Source: an uncultured Bacilli bacterium (GTDB lineage Bacteria > Bacillota_I > Bacilli_A > RF39 > UBA660). Taken from it: a stretch of DNA of 6,908 nt. Under the pieces are notes generated by a model that searched no databases, had not been told where the DNA came from, and was given only the letters and a program-made list of their open reading frames with translations. The stretch is from the NCBI GenBank assembly GCA_947631895.1, contig CANRMU010000050.1:1-6908 (forward strand), written 5' to 3'. The position numbers were made by a program, and so were the translations under genes. Shown here in pieces: positions 1-5,025 of this stretch. Position 1 is the stretch's first letter. Each line of letters opens with the position of its first letter.

Positions 1-8
1 TAAGCGGA

Positions 9-69
9 TACCTCGCTCTCGAAGAGAGTCAATCGTTCAGTGAACGATTGAGGGCTCTGCCCCGAGGTA
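9..69. repeat. Fully base-paired GC-rich cloverleaf element
   Basis: Every base from 9 to 69 lies in a helix or a three-base loop. The outer stem is TACCTCG (9-15) with CGAGGTA (63-69), 7 bp. Inside it are three directly abutting hairpins: CTCTC/GAGAG (16-28, loop GAA), a 10-bp stem (29-51, loop AGT) and GGGC/GCCC (52-62, loop TCT). That makes 26 pairs with no unpaired base at the four-way junction. G+C is 33 of 61 bases, far above the surrounding sequence. The kinase-like reading frame begins just to its right and is closed by the TAG at 68-70. I do not recognise the family. It could be the end of a mobile element, a MITE-like repeat, a recombination or replication hairpin, or a structured RNA. 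It is not a tRNA, because it lacks the D- and T-loop bases and an anticodon loop. Confidence 0.75.
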
Positions 70-70
70 G

Positions 71-325
71 TTCATTTTCAATAATATTATAGAATCAATA
101 AAAATTGATAAAGAATTTAATAATGAATTGAATAAGTTTATAAATAAAATTAAAAATATAGATAAAGAATTTATTAATAATATTATGAAAAATATTCCTA
201 ACGATTGGAACGTTTCTGATAAAGAGAAAATTTTATTAACTAATTATATTTATAATAGATTCAATAGAGTTGATGAAATTTTAAATTTATTAAATATTAA
301 AGGTGGTGATAATAGTGATATATAA
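71..325 (+). pseudogene. C-terminal fragment of a HipA-like kinase (HipA_2 type)
   Basis: An open frame runs from 71 to the TAA at 323-325 and encodes about 84 residues of helical, Lys/Asn/Ile-rich protein. The segment around 184-290, with IPNDW followed by a helix ending NRFNRVDEILNLL, resembles the C-terminal end of HipA-like kinases of the HipA_2 type, which I recall sitting directly before DUF3037 genes. No kinase nucleotide-binding or catalytic motif is present. The frame is closed upstream by the TAG at 68-70, inside the edge of the cloverleaf element, and the TTG at 128 has no ribosome site. I infer that the kinase gene lost its 5' part at the element junction. The overlap of its end with the next gene is the normal arrangement of a translationally coupled pair, which argues that this is the remnant of a real gene. 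The family call is tentative; a small hypothetical gene is the alternative. Confidence 0.5.
299..309 (+). promoter_or_regulatory. Ribosome binding site fixing the GTG start at 315
   Basis: AAAGGTGGTGA differs at one base from the full anti-16S complement AAAGGAGGTGA and lies five bases before GTG at 315. It contains the GTG codons at 303 and 306, so those upstream starts are unlikely. The site lies inside the end of the kinase fragment, a sign of translational coupling. Confidence 0.65.
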
Positions 326-1085
326 AGTTAAATATGCAATTTTAAAATATGTACCAAATTTAGAAAGAAATGAAAGAATCAATATTGCAATTACATTGCA
401 TTATCCTAAAACAAAACAACTTGATATGGTTATTATAAATAATTGGAAAAGAATTAAAAATTTTGATGATGAAGCTGATATTCAATTTTTAAAAAAATAT
501 GTATATGATTTAAAAGAACAATTTACAGTAAATTTATTAAATGATTTTGATGGAATTAGTTTAGATAATCCATTGCTTCTTGATGAATTGACAAAATATT
601 TTGTAAATAAATTTATATTTGAAATACATGAAATTGACACAAATGAAATGTTTGATGATTTATTAAAAAATTTAAGAAATATATATTTATATTATGAAAT
701 TGGTAAAGATAAACGCATAACTGAAAAAGAAAGTAAAGCTTATATAGAACAACATTTATTAGAAAATAACATTTTTTATGAAAAGCGTGGTATAAAAAAT
801 AATATTCAAGAACAATATGGTAATAATATTAACTTTGATTATAAAATAGATAATAATTATTACAAATTAATATTTTTAACAGAAGATAATTATGCTGGTT
901 ATGTTGGTATTTTAAAAATGTGGATTGCAAATGCAATAATGTTAAAAAAGGAAAATAAAAAATTGATTTTTGTTATTGATGACTTATTAAAAAATGACAG
1001 AACGGAAACTTACAAAAAAATGCTATCTGATTATGGAGAAATAATTTCAGTTCAAGAATTTGTTAACATGAAAACAAGAATATAG
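315..1085 (+). CDS. DUF3037 domain protein
   Basis: The 256-residue protein starts at GTG 315, behind a near-perfect ribosome site. Its first 70 residues (IYKVKYAILKYVPNLERNE, then INIAI) match the DUF3037 pattern of a short strand, a YVP motif, an Arg-Glu pair and a following N-I strand. The second half, about residues 115-250, is a mixed helix/strand region with no motif I can assign. There is no signal peptide or membrane segment, so it should be cytoplasmic. The biochemical role of DUF3037 is not known to me. The gene overlaps the end of the upstream HipA-like fragment by 11 bases, so the two were probably one operon and may have worked as a pair. If the kinase is really broken, this gene is an orphan partner whose promoter lies upstream of the window or has been lost. 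The frame is intact and ends at TAG. Confidence 0.72.
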   Translation: MIYKVKYAILKYVPNLERNERINIAITLHYPKTKQLDMVIINNWKRIKNFDDEADIQFLKKYVYDLKEQFTVNLLNDFDGISLDNPLLLDELTKYFVNKFIFEIHEIDTNEMFDDLLKNLRNIYLYYEIGKDKRITEKESKAYIEQHLLENNIFYEKRGIKNNIQEQYGNNINFDYKIDNNYYKLIFLTEDNYAGYVGILKMWIANAIMLKKENKKLIFVIDDLLKNDRTETYKKMLSDYGEIISVQEFVNMKTRI

Positions 1086-1099
1086 TTATTACATTATTA

Positions 1100-1480
1100 G
1101 TAGTGAAATATTTGTTTTATTGGCAATGATAATTAAAAGTTTGTAAAGTTGAATATGGAAAACAAATTTTAAGAGAATTATCTAAATAATTAAGAAAAAC
1201 TTTGAGGCTAAGATTTTCGGTTTCTAATTTACAGTATATTAGAAGATTTTTTTTAAAATATCCAAAACAACAGACACTGTCTGTTAAATTGAGTTGGTTA
1301 CATTATTGTGAACTATTAAGTATTGAAAATATTGATGAACGTAACTTTTATGAAAAGGAATGTATTAATTCTAATTGGAGTGTAAGAGAATTAAAAAGAT
1401 AATTAGAAACATCTTTATTTGAACGATTATTACTTTCTGATGATAAAAAGAATAAAGAAATAGTTTATGAATTATCAAAA
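1100..1480 (+). pseudogene. Decayed DUF1016/YhcG-type PDDEXK nuclease, N-terminal part
   Basis: One reading frame carries an obvious DUF1016 N-terminal domain: VEYGKQILRELSK, then FSVSNLQYIRRFFLKYP, QQTLSVKLSWLHYCELL, FYEKECINSNWSVRELKR and SLFERLLLS. This is the helical DNA-binding-like half of YhcG-type proteins. The frame is broken by TGA and TAA at 1127-1132, by TAA at 1187-1189 and by TAA at 1400-1402. The last two stand where the family usually has glutamine, so each is explained by one C-to-T change of CAA. The start of the domain is also shortened between YWQ and KVEYG. The C-terminal PDDEXK nuclease domain is missing: after ELSK (1480) the sequence no longer matches and runs into the ribosome site of the next gene. 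YhcG-type genes are often found with restriction-modification and other defence islands, which fits this accessory region. No functional product is expected. Confidence 0.85.
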
Positions 1481-1510
1481 GTTGAATTAGTAAAAAGAAG
1501 AAGGTATGCA

Positions 1511-1912
1511 ATGAAAAAAATTGTTATTTCTGGAAGTAGTAAATTACAAGATAAAGTTGAATATTGGATAAATTATTTCAAAAATTTAAATTATGAAATT
1601 CTTGATTATCCTAAATATATTGAACAATCTGAATATGAAAAAACTTTACCAATTATTTATAAAGACTTTTATACCGCATTAGAAAATACTGATGTTTATT
1701 TTCTAATGAATGAAGAAAAAAATGGAATTAAAGGTTATATTGGGTCAAGTTCAATAGCAGAACTTACTTATGTTGTTATATTAAATTTAATTCATAATAA
1801 AAATATTGAAATATATATTTTAAATATGCCAAGCAAAGAAGTTTCTTCTTATGATGAAGTTAAATTTTGGCTAAATATGGGTTGGATTAAGCTTTTTGAT
1901 AAGCAAAAATGA
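1511..1912 (+). CDS. Nucleoside 2-deoxyribosyltransferase-like small protein
   Basis: This is a 133-residue protein. It opens with a beta strand and glycine turn (KKIVISGSS, residues 2-10), as in Rossmann-like folds. Residues 54-89 read FYTALENTDVYFLMNE, then GYIGSSSIAELTYVV. This resembles the nucleoside 2-deoxyribosyltransferase/DUF4406 pattern: an Asp before a strand (D61), then a G-x-S/T segment with the Glu (E84) at the position of the catalytic nucleophile. The family handles nucleosides or nucleotides, but the substrate here cannot be told. The start is supported by AGAAGG at 1499-1504, six bases before ATG. The frame is continuous upstream with the tail of the DUF1016 remnant, so some leaky fusion product is conceivable, though no start codon with a ribosome site supports one. 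It ends at TGA, and no membrane segment is visible. The fold assignment is moderate and the exact function unknown. Confidence 0.6.
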   Translation: MKKIVISGSSKLQDKVEYWINYFKNLNYEILDYPKYIEQSEYEKTLPIIYKDFYTALENTDVYFLMNEEKNGIKGYIGSSSIAELTYVVILNLIHNKNIEIYILNMPSKEVSSYDEVKFWLNMGWIKLFDKQK

Positions 1913-1925
1913 TTAATAATTTAAC

Positions 1926-1945
1926 CATTTTTTAATTAAAAAATG
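1926..1945. repeat. 20-bp perfect AT-rich palindrome after the deoxyribosyltransferase-like gene
   Basis: CATTTTTT and AAAAAATG flank AATT, giving a perfect self-complementary sequence 13 bases after the stop codon. With only one G-C pair per arm it would make a weak hairpin, and no T-run follows outside it. It may act as a poor bidirectional terminator or an operator-like site, or be chance in AT-rich sequence. Confidence 0.3.
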
Positions 1946-2046
1946 TGAAAATTTAAGTGAAGAAGTTATGTAAATGTCTAGAAAATTGTATTTTTAATTT
2001 TTTAATTTTTTTAAATATTATTGAAGTAGAAAAAGTTTTAAAGAAA

Positions 2047-2055
2047 TGATATGAT
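2047..2055 (+). promoter_or_regulatory. Candidate extended -10 promoter for the 2083-2662 operon
   Basis: TGATATGAT is an extended -10 (TG-N-TATGAT) about 28 bases before the ATG at 2083. Transcription would start near 2062, just ahead of the ribosome site AAAGGAG at 2067-2073. No good -35 is seen at the right distance, and TTGAAG at 2021 is too far away. Confidence 0.4.
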
Positions 2056-2082
2056 ATGGTTAGTTGAAAGGAGTTCAAAAAG

Positions 2083-2427
2083 ATGGAAAATAATTTAGAT
2101 ATTGAAGAGTTAAAATTTAAATATAATTTACAAAATGATATTATATGTAAGTTATGTTCTTTAAAAAATCTTATCGAAGAAAAAAGACAAAAATCAATGA
2201 ATTATAATGAACTAATTACTTTTTTAAAAAGTGCTATGAATTATGGTGAAATGCAAATATGGTTTATTAAACAACAAATTTTAAATATAAATATAACTTT
2301 AAATGAAAAATTAAAAAAATTTTTTGAATTAAAAACTAATGATGATATTTTAATATTGTATGATGTTGAACAAAATTATAATCAAAATAATCTAGATGAA
2401 ATTAAAAGAGTTCTTGAAAATAGATAA
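2083..2427 (+). CDS. Hypothetical helical protein with a CxxC motif
   Basis: I do not recognise this 114-residue protein. It is strongly predicted to be helical and charged, rich in Lys, Glu and Asn, with no signal peptide or convincing membrane helix. Two cysteines form a C-K-L-C motif at residues 22-25. A central stretch (NYNELITFLKSAMNYGEMQIWFIKQQ) looks amphipathic. The start is secure: AAAGGAG lies nine bases upstream of the ATG. It is the first gene of a two-gene unit, with 16 bases separating its TAA from the HMA-domain gene, so both are probably on one mRNA. The CxxC next to a metal-binding chaperone makes a metal-linked role thinkable. However, the protein does not show the Cys-His-Cys pattern of CsoR-type copper repressors, so this is only a contextual guess. 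Confidence 0.65.
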   Translation: MENNLDIEELKFKYNLQNDIICKLCSLKNLIEEKRQKSMNYNELITFLKSAMNYGEMQIWFIKQQILNINITLNEKLKKFFELKTNDDILILYDVEQNYNQNNLDEIKRVLENR

Positions 2428-2443
2428 TAAAGGAAAATTAAAA

Positions 2444-2662
2444 ATGAAAAAATATGTTTTAAAAATTGAAGGAATGAAATGTGAAGGATGTAAAAATCGT
2501 TTAGAAAATTATTTAAATAATCAAGATGGAATTATTAAAGCAACTGTTAGTTTAGAAAAGAATGAAGCTTATATTGAATGTAAAGAAAATATTTCAACTA
2601 ATGATTTAAAAAAATTTGTTAGTGAAGTTGAATTTTCTTGTACAAGTATTTTAGATAACTAG
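2444..2662 (+). CDS. Heavy-metal-associated (HMA) domain protein, CopZ-like
   Basis: This 72-residue protein is a single HMA domain. It has the first strand YVLKIEG, the metal-binding loop GMKCEGC (Cys13 and Cys16, the GMxCxxC signature), a helix, then the second and third strands (IIKATVSLE, EAYIEC) and the second helix. The length matches copper chaperones of the CopZ/Atx1 type, which carry Cu(I) in the cytosol to P-type ATPases or repressors. Two further cysteines, Cys46 and Cys66, are unusual; Cys66 lies in the loop where CopZ proteins usually have GY. The start at ATG 2444 is preferred over an earlier in-frame ATG at 2396 because AAAGGA (2429-2434) sits nine bases before it and the domain begins right there. 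No copper ATPase or CsoR gene lies nearby, so the metal and partner are open. The stop codon lies inside the terminator hairpin. Confidence 0.85.
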   Translation: MKKYVLKIEGMKCEGCKNRLENYLNNQDGIIKATVSLEKNEAYIECKENISTNDLKKFVSEVEFSCTSILDN

Positions 2663-2684
2663 TTAATTAATAGTTATCTTTTTT
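2653..2684 (+). terminator. Rho-independent terminator of the HMA operon
   Basis: AGATAACTA (2653-2661) pairs perfectly with TAGTTATCT (2671-2679) over 9 bp around a 9-base loop, and six T's follow at 2679-2684. The stem starts inside the last codons of the HMA gene. It separates that operon from the ligD-like gene. Confidence 0.8.
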
Positions 2685-2700
2685 ACATATATTTTAATTT

Positions 2701-2727
2701 AAATACCAAAATAATTATGAGGTATTT
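2701..2727 (+). promoter_or_regulatory. Inverted repeat overlapping the ribosome site of the LigD gene
   Basis: AAATACC (2701-2707) and GGTATTT (2721-2727) form a 7-bp inverted repeat around a 13-base spacer. The right arm covers the GG of the ribosome site GAGG (2719-2722), eight bases before the ATG at 2731. It could fold in the mRNA and reduce ribosome access, or be a repressor operator. No clear promoter was found in the 46 bases between the terminator and the gene. Confidence 0.35.
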
Positions 2728-2730
2728 GTT

Positions 2731-4134
2731 ATGAGTAATTTAAAAAAATATAATAATAAAAGAAATTTTAATAAGACTAGTGAACCAGTTGGGAATAGAA
2801 AAGTTAAACATCAAAGAAAAAGATTTGTTATTCATCATCATTTAGCTAGTCATGACCATTATGATTTAAGATTAGAACTTAATGGAACTTTAAAAAGTTT
2901 TGCTGTTCCTAAAGGTCCAAGTTATAAAGTAGGGGAAAAACGTTTAGCCGTTATGGTAGAAGATCATCCATATTCTTATCGTAATTTTGAAGGCATTATT
3001 CCTAAAGGAGAATATGGAGGTGGGACCGTAATGATTTTTGATGAAGGTTATTGGGAATGTTATGATAATCCTAATACTTCATTTAAAAAGGGAATAGTTA
3101 AATTTAAATTAGATGGACAAAGATTAAAAGGTTCTTGGTCTTTAATTCATTTAAAAGAAAATAACTGGTTACTTATTAAAGAAAAAGATCAATATGCTAA
3201 TTATACAGATATATCTAAATATAAAACTAGTGTTAAAACTGGTAGAACCATGAAAGAAATTTTAAAAAATAAAACGTTTGTTAAAGATAATTATAAAACT
3301 TATATTGAAACAATTGAAATAACTAATCCTAATAAAGTTATTTATAATAAACCTAAGATTACTAAACTAGATATTGTTAAATATTATCAAAAAGTTGCTA
3401 AAAGAATGTTACCATATTTAGATAAAAGATTAATTAGTACAATTAGATGTCCTAATGGGATGAATGGTGATAAATTTTTTAAAAAACATTTAGAAAAGAA
3501 AAAAGAAGGTATTAAAAAGGTTATTATTCCTTCCCTTAATCATAAAGAAGATTACTATTATATTGAAACAATAAGTGGTTTGATTAGTGAAGTAGGGATG
3601 AATAGTTATGAATTTCATATTTGGGGTGGACATTTGCCTAGTAATAAACCGGATATGATGGTTTTTGATTTAGACCCTGATGAAAATGTTAGTTTAAAAA
3701 AGTTAAGAGAAGGGGTTAAAGATTTAAAAAGTATTTTAGATAGTTTATCCCTAAAGTCTTTTTTGAAAACTAGTGGAGGTAAAGGCTATCATGTCGTAGT
3801 ACCAATTCATTCGATTAAAAATTGGGATGATTTTAGATTAACAGCTAAGAATGTTGCTAAATTAATGGAAGAAAAATGGCCTGATAAATATACAAGTAAT
3901 ATGAGTAAGAAAAAAAGAAAAAATAAAATTTATATTGATTGGGTTAGAAATAATTATGGTTCTACTAGTGTATGTCCTTATTCAATTAGATTAAGAAATA
4001 ATGCTCCTGTTTCAATGCCAATTAAATGGAGTGAATTAAATAAAATAAAACCAAATGAAATAACAATGAAAGAAGCATTAAAACGAATCAATAAAAAAGA
4101 CCCATGGGAAGGTTTTTTTGAAGTGAAACAATAA
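2731..4134 (+). CDS. ligD: LigD-type 3'-phosphoesterase/primase-polymerase without ligase domain
   Basis: A 467-residue protein with two of the three LigD modules used in non-homologous end joining. Residues 5-150 are the 3'-phosphoesterase: LKKYNNKRNFNKTSEP, then FVIHHHLASHDHYDLRLEL. The metal and catalytic residues match those of Pseudomonas LigD (His37, His43, Asp45, Arg47, His79, Tyr83). This module trims 3' phosphates and ribonucleotides. After a linker (about 150-192), residues 195-463 are the archaeo-eukaryotic primase-type polymerase. It shows FDLDPDE with metal-binding Asp313 and Asp315, TSGGKGYHVVVP (347-358), IDW with Asp403 as third carboxylate, and CPYSIRLRNNAPVSMP. This module fills gaps with ribo- or deoxynucleotides. 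The ATP-dependent ligase domain is absent. In P. aeruginosa it sits between these two modules; in B. subtilis LigD it precedes the polymerase. The frame is intact and the start fits the family. Ku is not in the window, so sealing must come from another ligase. It is cytoplasmic. Confidence 0.93.
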   Translation: MSNLKKYNNKRNFNKTSEPVGNRKVKHQRKRFVIHHHLASHDHYDLRLELNGTLKSFAVPKGPSYKVGEKRLAVMVEDHPYSYRNFEGIIPKGEYGGGTVMIFDEGYWECYDNPNTSFKKGIVKFKLDGQRLKGSWSLIHLKENNWLLIKEKDQYANYTDISKYKTSVKTGRTMKEILKNKTFVKDNYKTYIETIEITNPNKVIYNKPKITKLDIVKYYQKVAKRMLPYLDKRLISTIRCPNGMNGDKFFKKHLEKKKEGIKKVIIPSLNHKEDYYYIETISGLISEVGMNSYEFHIWGGHLPSNKPDMMVFDLDPDENVSLKKLREGVKDLKSILDSLSLKSFLKTSGGKGYHVVVPIHSIKNWDDFRLTAKNVAKLMEEKWPDKYTSNMSKKKRKNKIYIDWVRNNYGSTSVCPYSIRLRNNAPVSMPIKWSELNKIKPNEITMKEALKRINKKDPWEGFFEVKQ

Positions 4135-4142
4135 AATTATTT

Positions 4143-4583
4143 TTAATCAACATTAACATTTAGACCATATTTAATAGCTTTTCTTATATTAATTAAGGCT
4201 ATATCTAATAAATCGTTTCCTCTCATCATTTTATATACATCATGATTTAAGGTGGGAATGCTAACATCAAAACATTTAATATTATTTTTTAAAAATTCCC
4301 ACATATCATTTTCTATATTACTTGTTGCACTTGTAGAAATAGAAATATAGCTTTCTTTATTTTTTTCGTTATATTTTTTATTAATTAAGGTAATTTTTTC
4401 TTTTAATAAAGAATCTAATAAAGGTTCTCCACCACTAATGACTAATCTTTCGGGTAGTAAATTATCAATAAAATCAATAATTTTTAAATATTGTTCTTCT
4501 TTCATAATGCCATTATCACTTGAAATACAATAAGGGCATTTTAGAAGACAAGCACTTTTACTTTCATAACATAAATTTTTCAT
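4143..4583 (-). CDS. Truncated radical SAM protein
   Basis: This 146-residue product begins with a radical SAM core. Cys12, Cys16 and Cys19 form CxxxCxxC for the 4Fe-4S cluster. ISGGEP (residues 49-54) is the SAM-contacting GGE motif, followed by strand ISISTSAT and strand FDVSIPT, then the Y-x-x-M-R-G segment and helix LINIRKAIKYGLNVNVD. A full barrel needs about 200 residues and most members exceed 280. This one stops at about the fifth strand, so the rest of the barrel and any C-terminal domain are gone. The start is excellent: AAGGAGGT (4592-4599) lies eight bases upstream of ATG. The stop lies only eight bases from the stop of the convergent ligD-like gene, so the missing 3' half was probably removed when these regions were joined. 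The substrate is unknown. NrdG-type activases are naturally short, but this sequence looks like the front of a longer enzyme. Confidence 0.8.
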   Translation of the reverse strand: MKNLCYESKSACLLKCPYCISSDNGIMKEEQYLKIIDFIDNLLPERLVISGGEPLLDSLLKEKITLINKKYNEKNKESYISISTSATSNIENDMWEFLKNNIKCFDVSIPTLNHDVYKMMRGNDLLDIALINIRKAIKYGLNVNVD

Positions 4584-4599
4584 AGGTAAATACCTCCTT

Positions 4600-4806
4600 T
4601 TTATTATTAAATTAAAATAAAATCTTAAATAAGTTTGAATAAATCCTTATAAAAAATATCTAAAAGTTTTTAAGAATTTTTATTCTTCAAATTACGTTAC
4701 CAAAGAGCAAATGAAAACATAAATAAACTACTCAATAATTAATTTTTTTTTATAGCAAAATTTAAATTAACTATAATGTAAGCTAGTAAAACATATGTAT
4801 ATTTTC
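4600..4806. other. AT-rich intergenic stretch, no gene seen
   Basis: No reading frame with a ribosome site or family motif was found on either strand. It must hold the leader and promoter of the minus-strand radical SAM gene, but only weak -10-like sequences are visible. A small perfect hairpin, AAGAAT/ATTCTT with loop TTTT, lies at 4672-4687. Confidence 0.5.
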
Positions 4807-4827
4807 TTGACATTTGCATATACTAAT

Positions 4828-4856
4828 TTGACAAATAATGTATTTTTTGATATATT
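4828..4856 (+). promoter_or_regulatory. Strong sigma-A promoter for the orphan RNA
   Basis: TTGACA (4828-4833) is a perfect -35. After a 17-base spacer comes TATATT (4851-4856), a good -10. Transcription should start near 4863. Another TTGACA at 4807-4812 has no matching -10. This is the best plus-strand promoter in the window, yet no recognised gene follows it. Confidence 0.75.
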
Positions 4857-4862
4857 ATTTGT

Positions 4863-5025
4863 ACCAAAAGCACCTATGTGCTTTATTGTGGTGGGTGGAT
4901 TTATGTTGGTTTATGTATTAATTATATATGCCACATAAAGCTACATTAAAAATGACTCTGATGAATCGAAGTTTTACCATTATTGGTAAAATATTTATGT
5001 AGAAACATTGGAGTCATCTTTTTTT
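4863..5025 (+). ncRNA. Candidate structured RNA of about 160 nt, family not recognised
   Basis: The transcript is bounded by a consensus promoter and a T7-tailed hairpin. It can form hairpin A, AAAGCAC/GTGCTTT (4867-4884, loop CTAT). Alternatively it can form stem B, bases 4880-4891 with 4931-4941, 11 pairs with one bulged U. A and B share bases 4880-4884 and exclude each other. Downstream, TTTTACCA/TGGTAAAA (4972-4991) makes an 8-bp hairpin. CTACAT (4941-4946) can pair with ATGTAG (4997-5002), crossing the terminator stem as a pseudoknot or competing fold. I see no signature of 6S RNA, SRP RNA, tmRNA, RNase P or a T-box. No gene follows on the same strand. Alternatives are a type I toxin mRNA (a short hydrophobic peptide from 4888 or 4903), a regulator antisense to the DUF3800 3' end, or an orphaned leader. 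Confidence 0.5.
4952..5025 (+). terminator. Terminator of the orphan RNA, probably bidirectional
   Basis: ATGACTC (4952-4958) pairs with GAGTCAT (5011-5017), followed by C and seven T's (5019-5025). The 52-base loop contains its own 8-bp hairpin (4972-4991). On the minus strand the same stem is followed by TTTTAA, so it can also end DUF3800 transcripts. The DUF3800 stop codon (5014-5016) lies within its right arm. Confidence 0.65.

Noticed and set aside
9..69. tRNA or tRNA-like gene
   Set aside because: The fold has four arms, but the 3-base loops, the 10-bp middle stem and the absence of conserved tRNA bases exclude a tRNA.
128..325. Independent 65-residue gene starting at TTG 128
   Set aside because: No ribosome site precedes it, and the open frame extends back to 71, as expected of a gene fragment.
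1187..1402. TAA read as glutamine (recoding) because two family glutamines are TAA
   Set aside because: TAA clearly ends other intact genes here (LigD, the 114-residue protein, the radical SAM gene), and the remnant also has TGA and lacks its nuclease domain.
1202..1402. Separate small gene starting at TTG 1202
   Set aside because: It has no ribosome site and is just the stretch between two stops inside the DUF1016 remnant.
2396..2443. Earlier ATG start for the HMA protein
   Set aside because: It overlaps the upstream gene, lacks a ribosome site, and adds 16 residues before the domain that copper chaperones do not have.
4807..4812. Second TTGACA as another promoter
   Set aside because: No -10 hexamer lies 16-18 bases downstream of it; TATACT is only six bases away.
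4863..5025. 6S RNA, SRP RNA, tmRNA, RNase P RNA or T-box leader
   Set aside because: None of their conserved sequences or overall folds are visible, and no synthetase or amino-acid gene follows.
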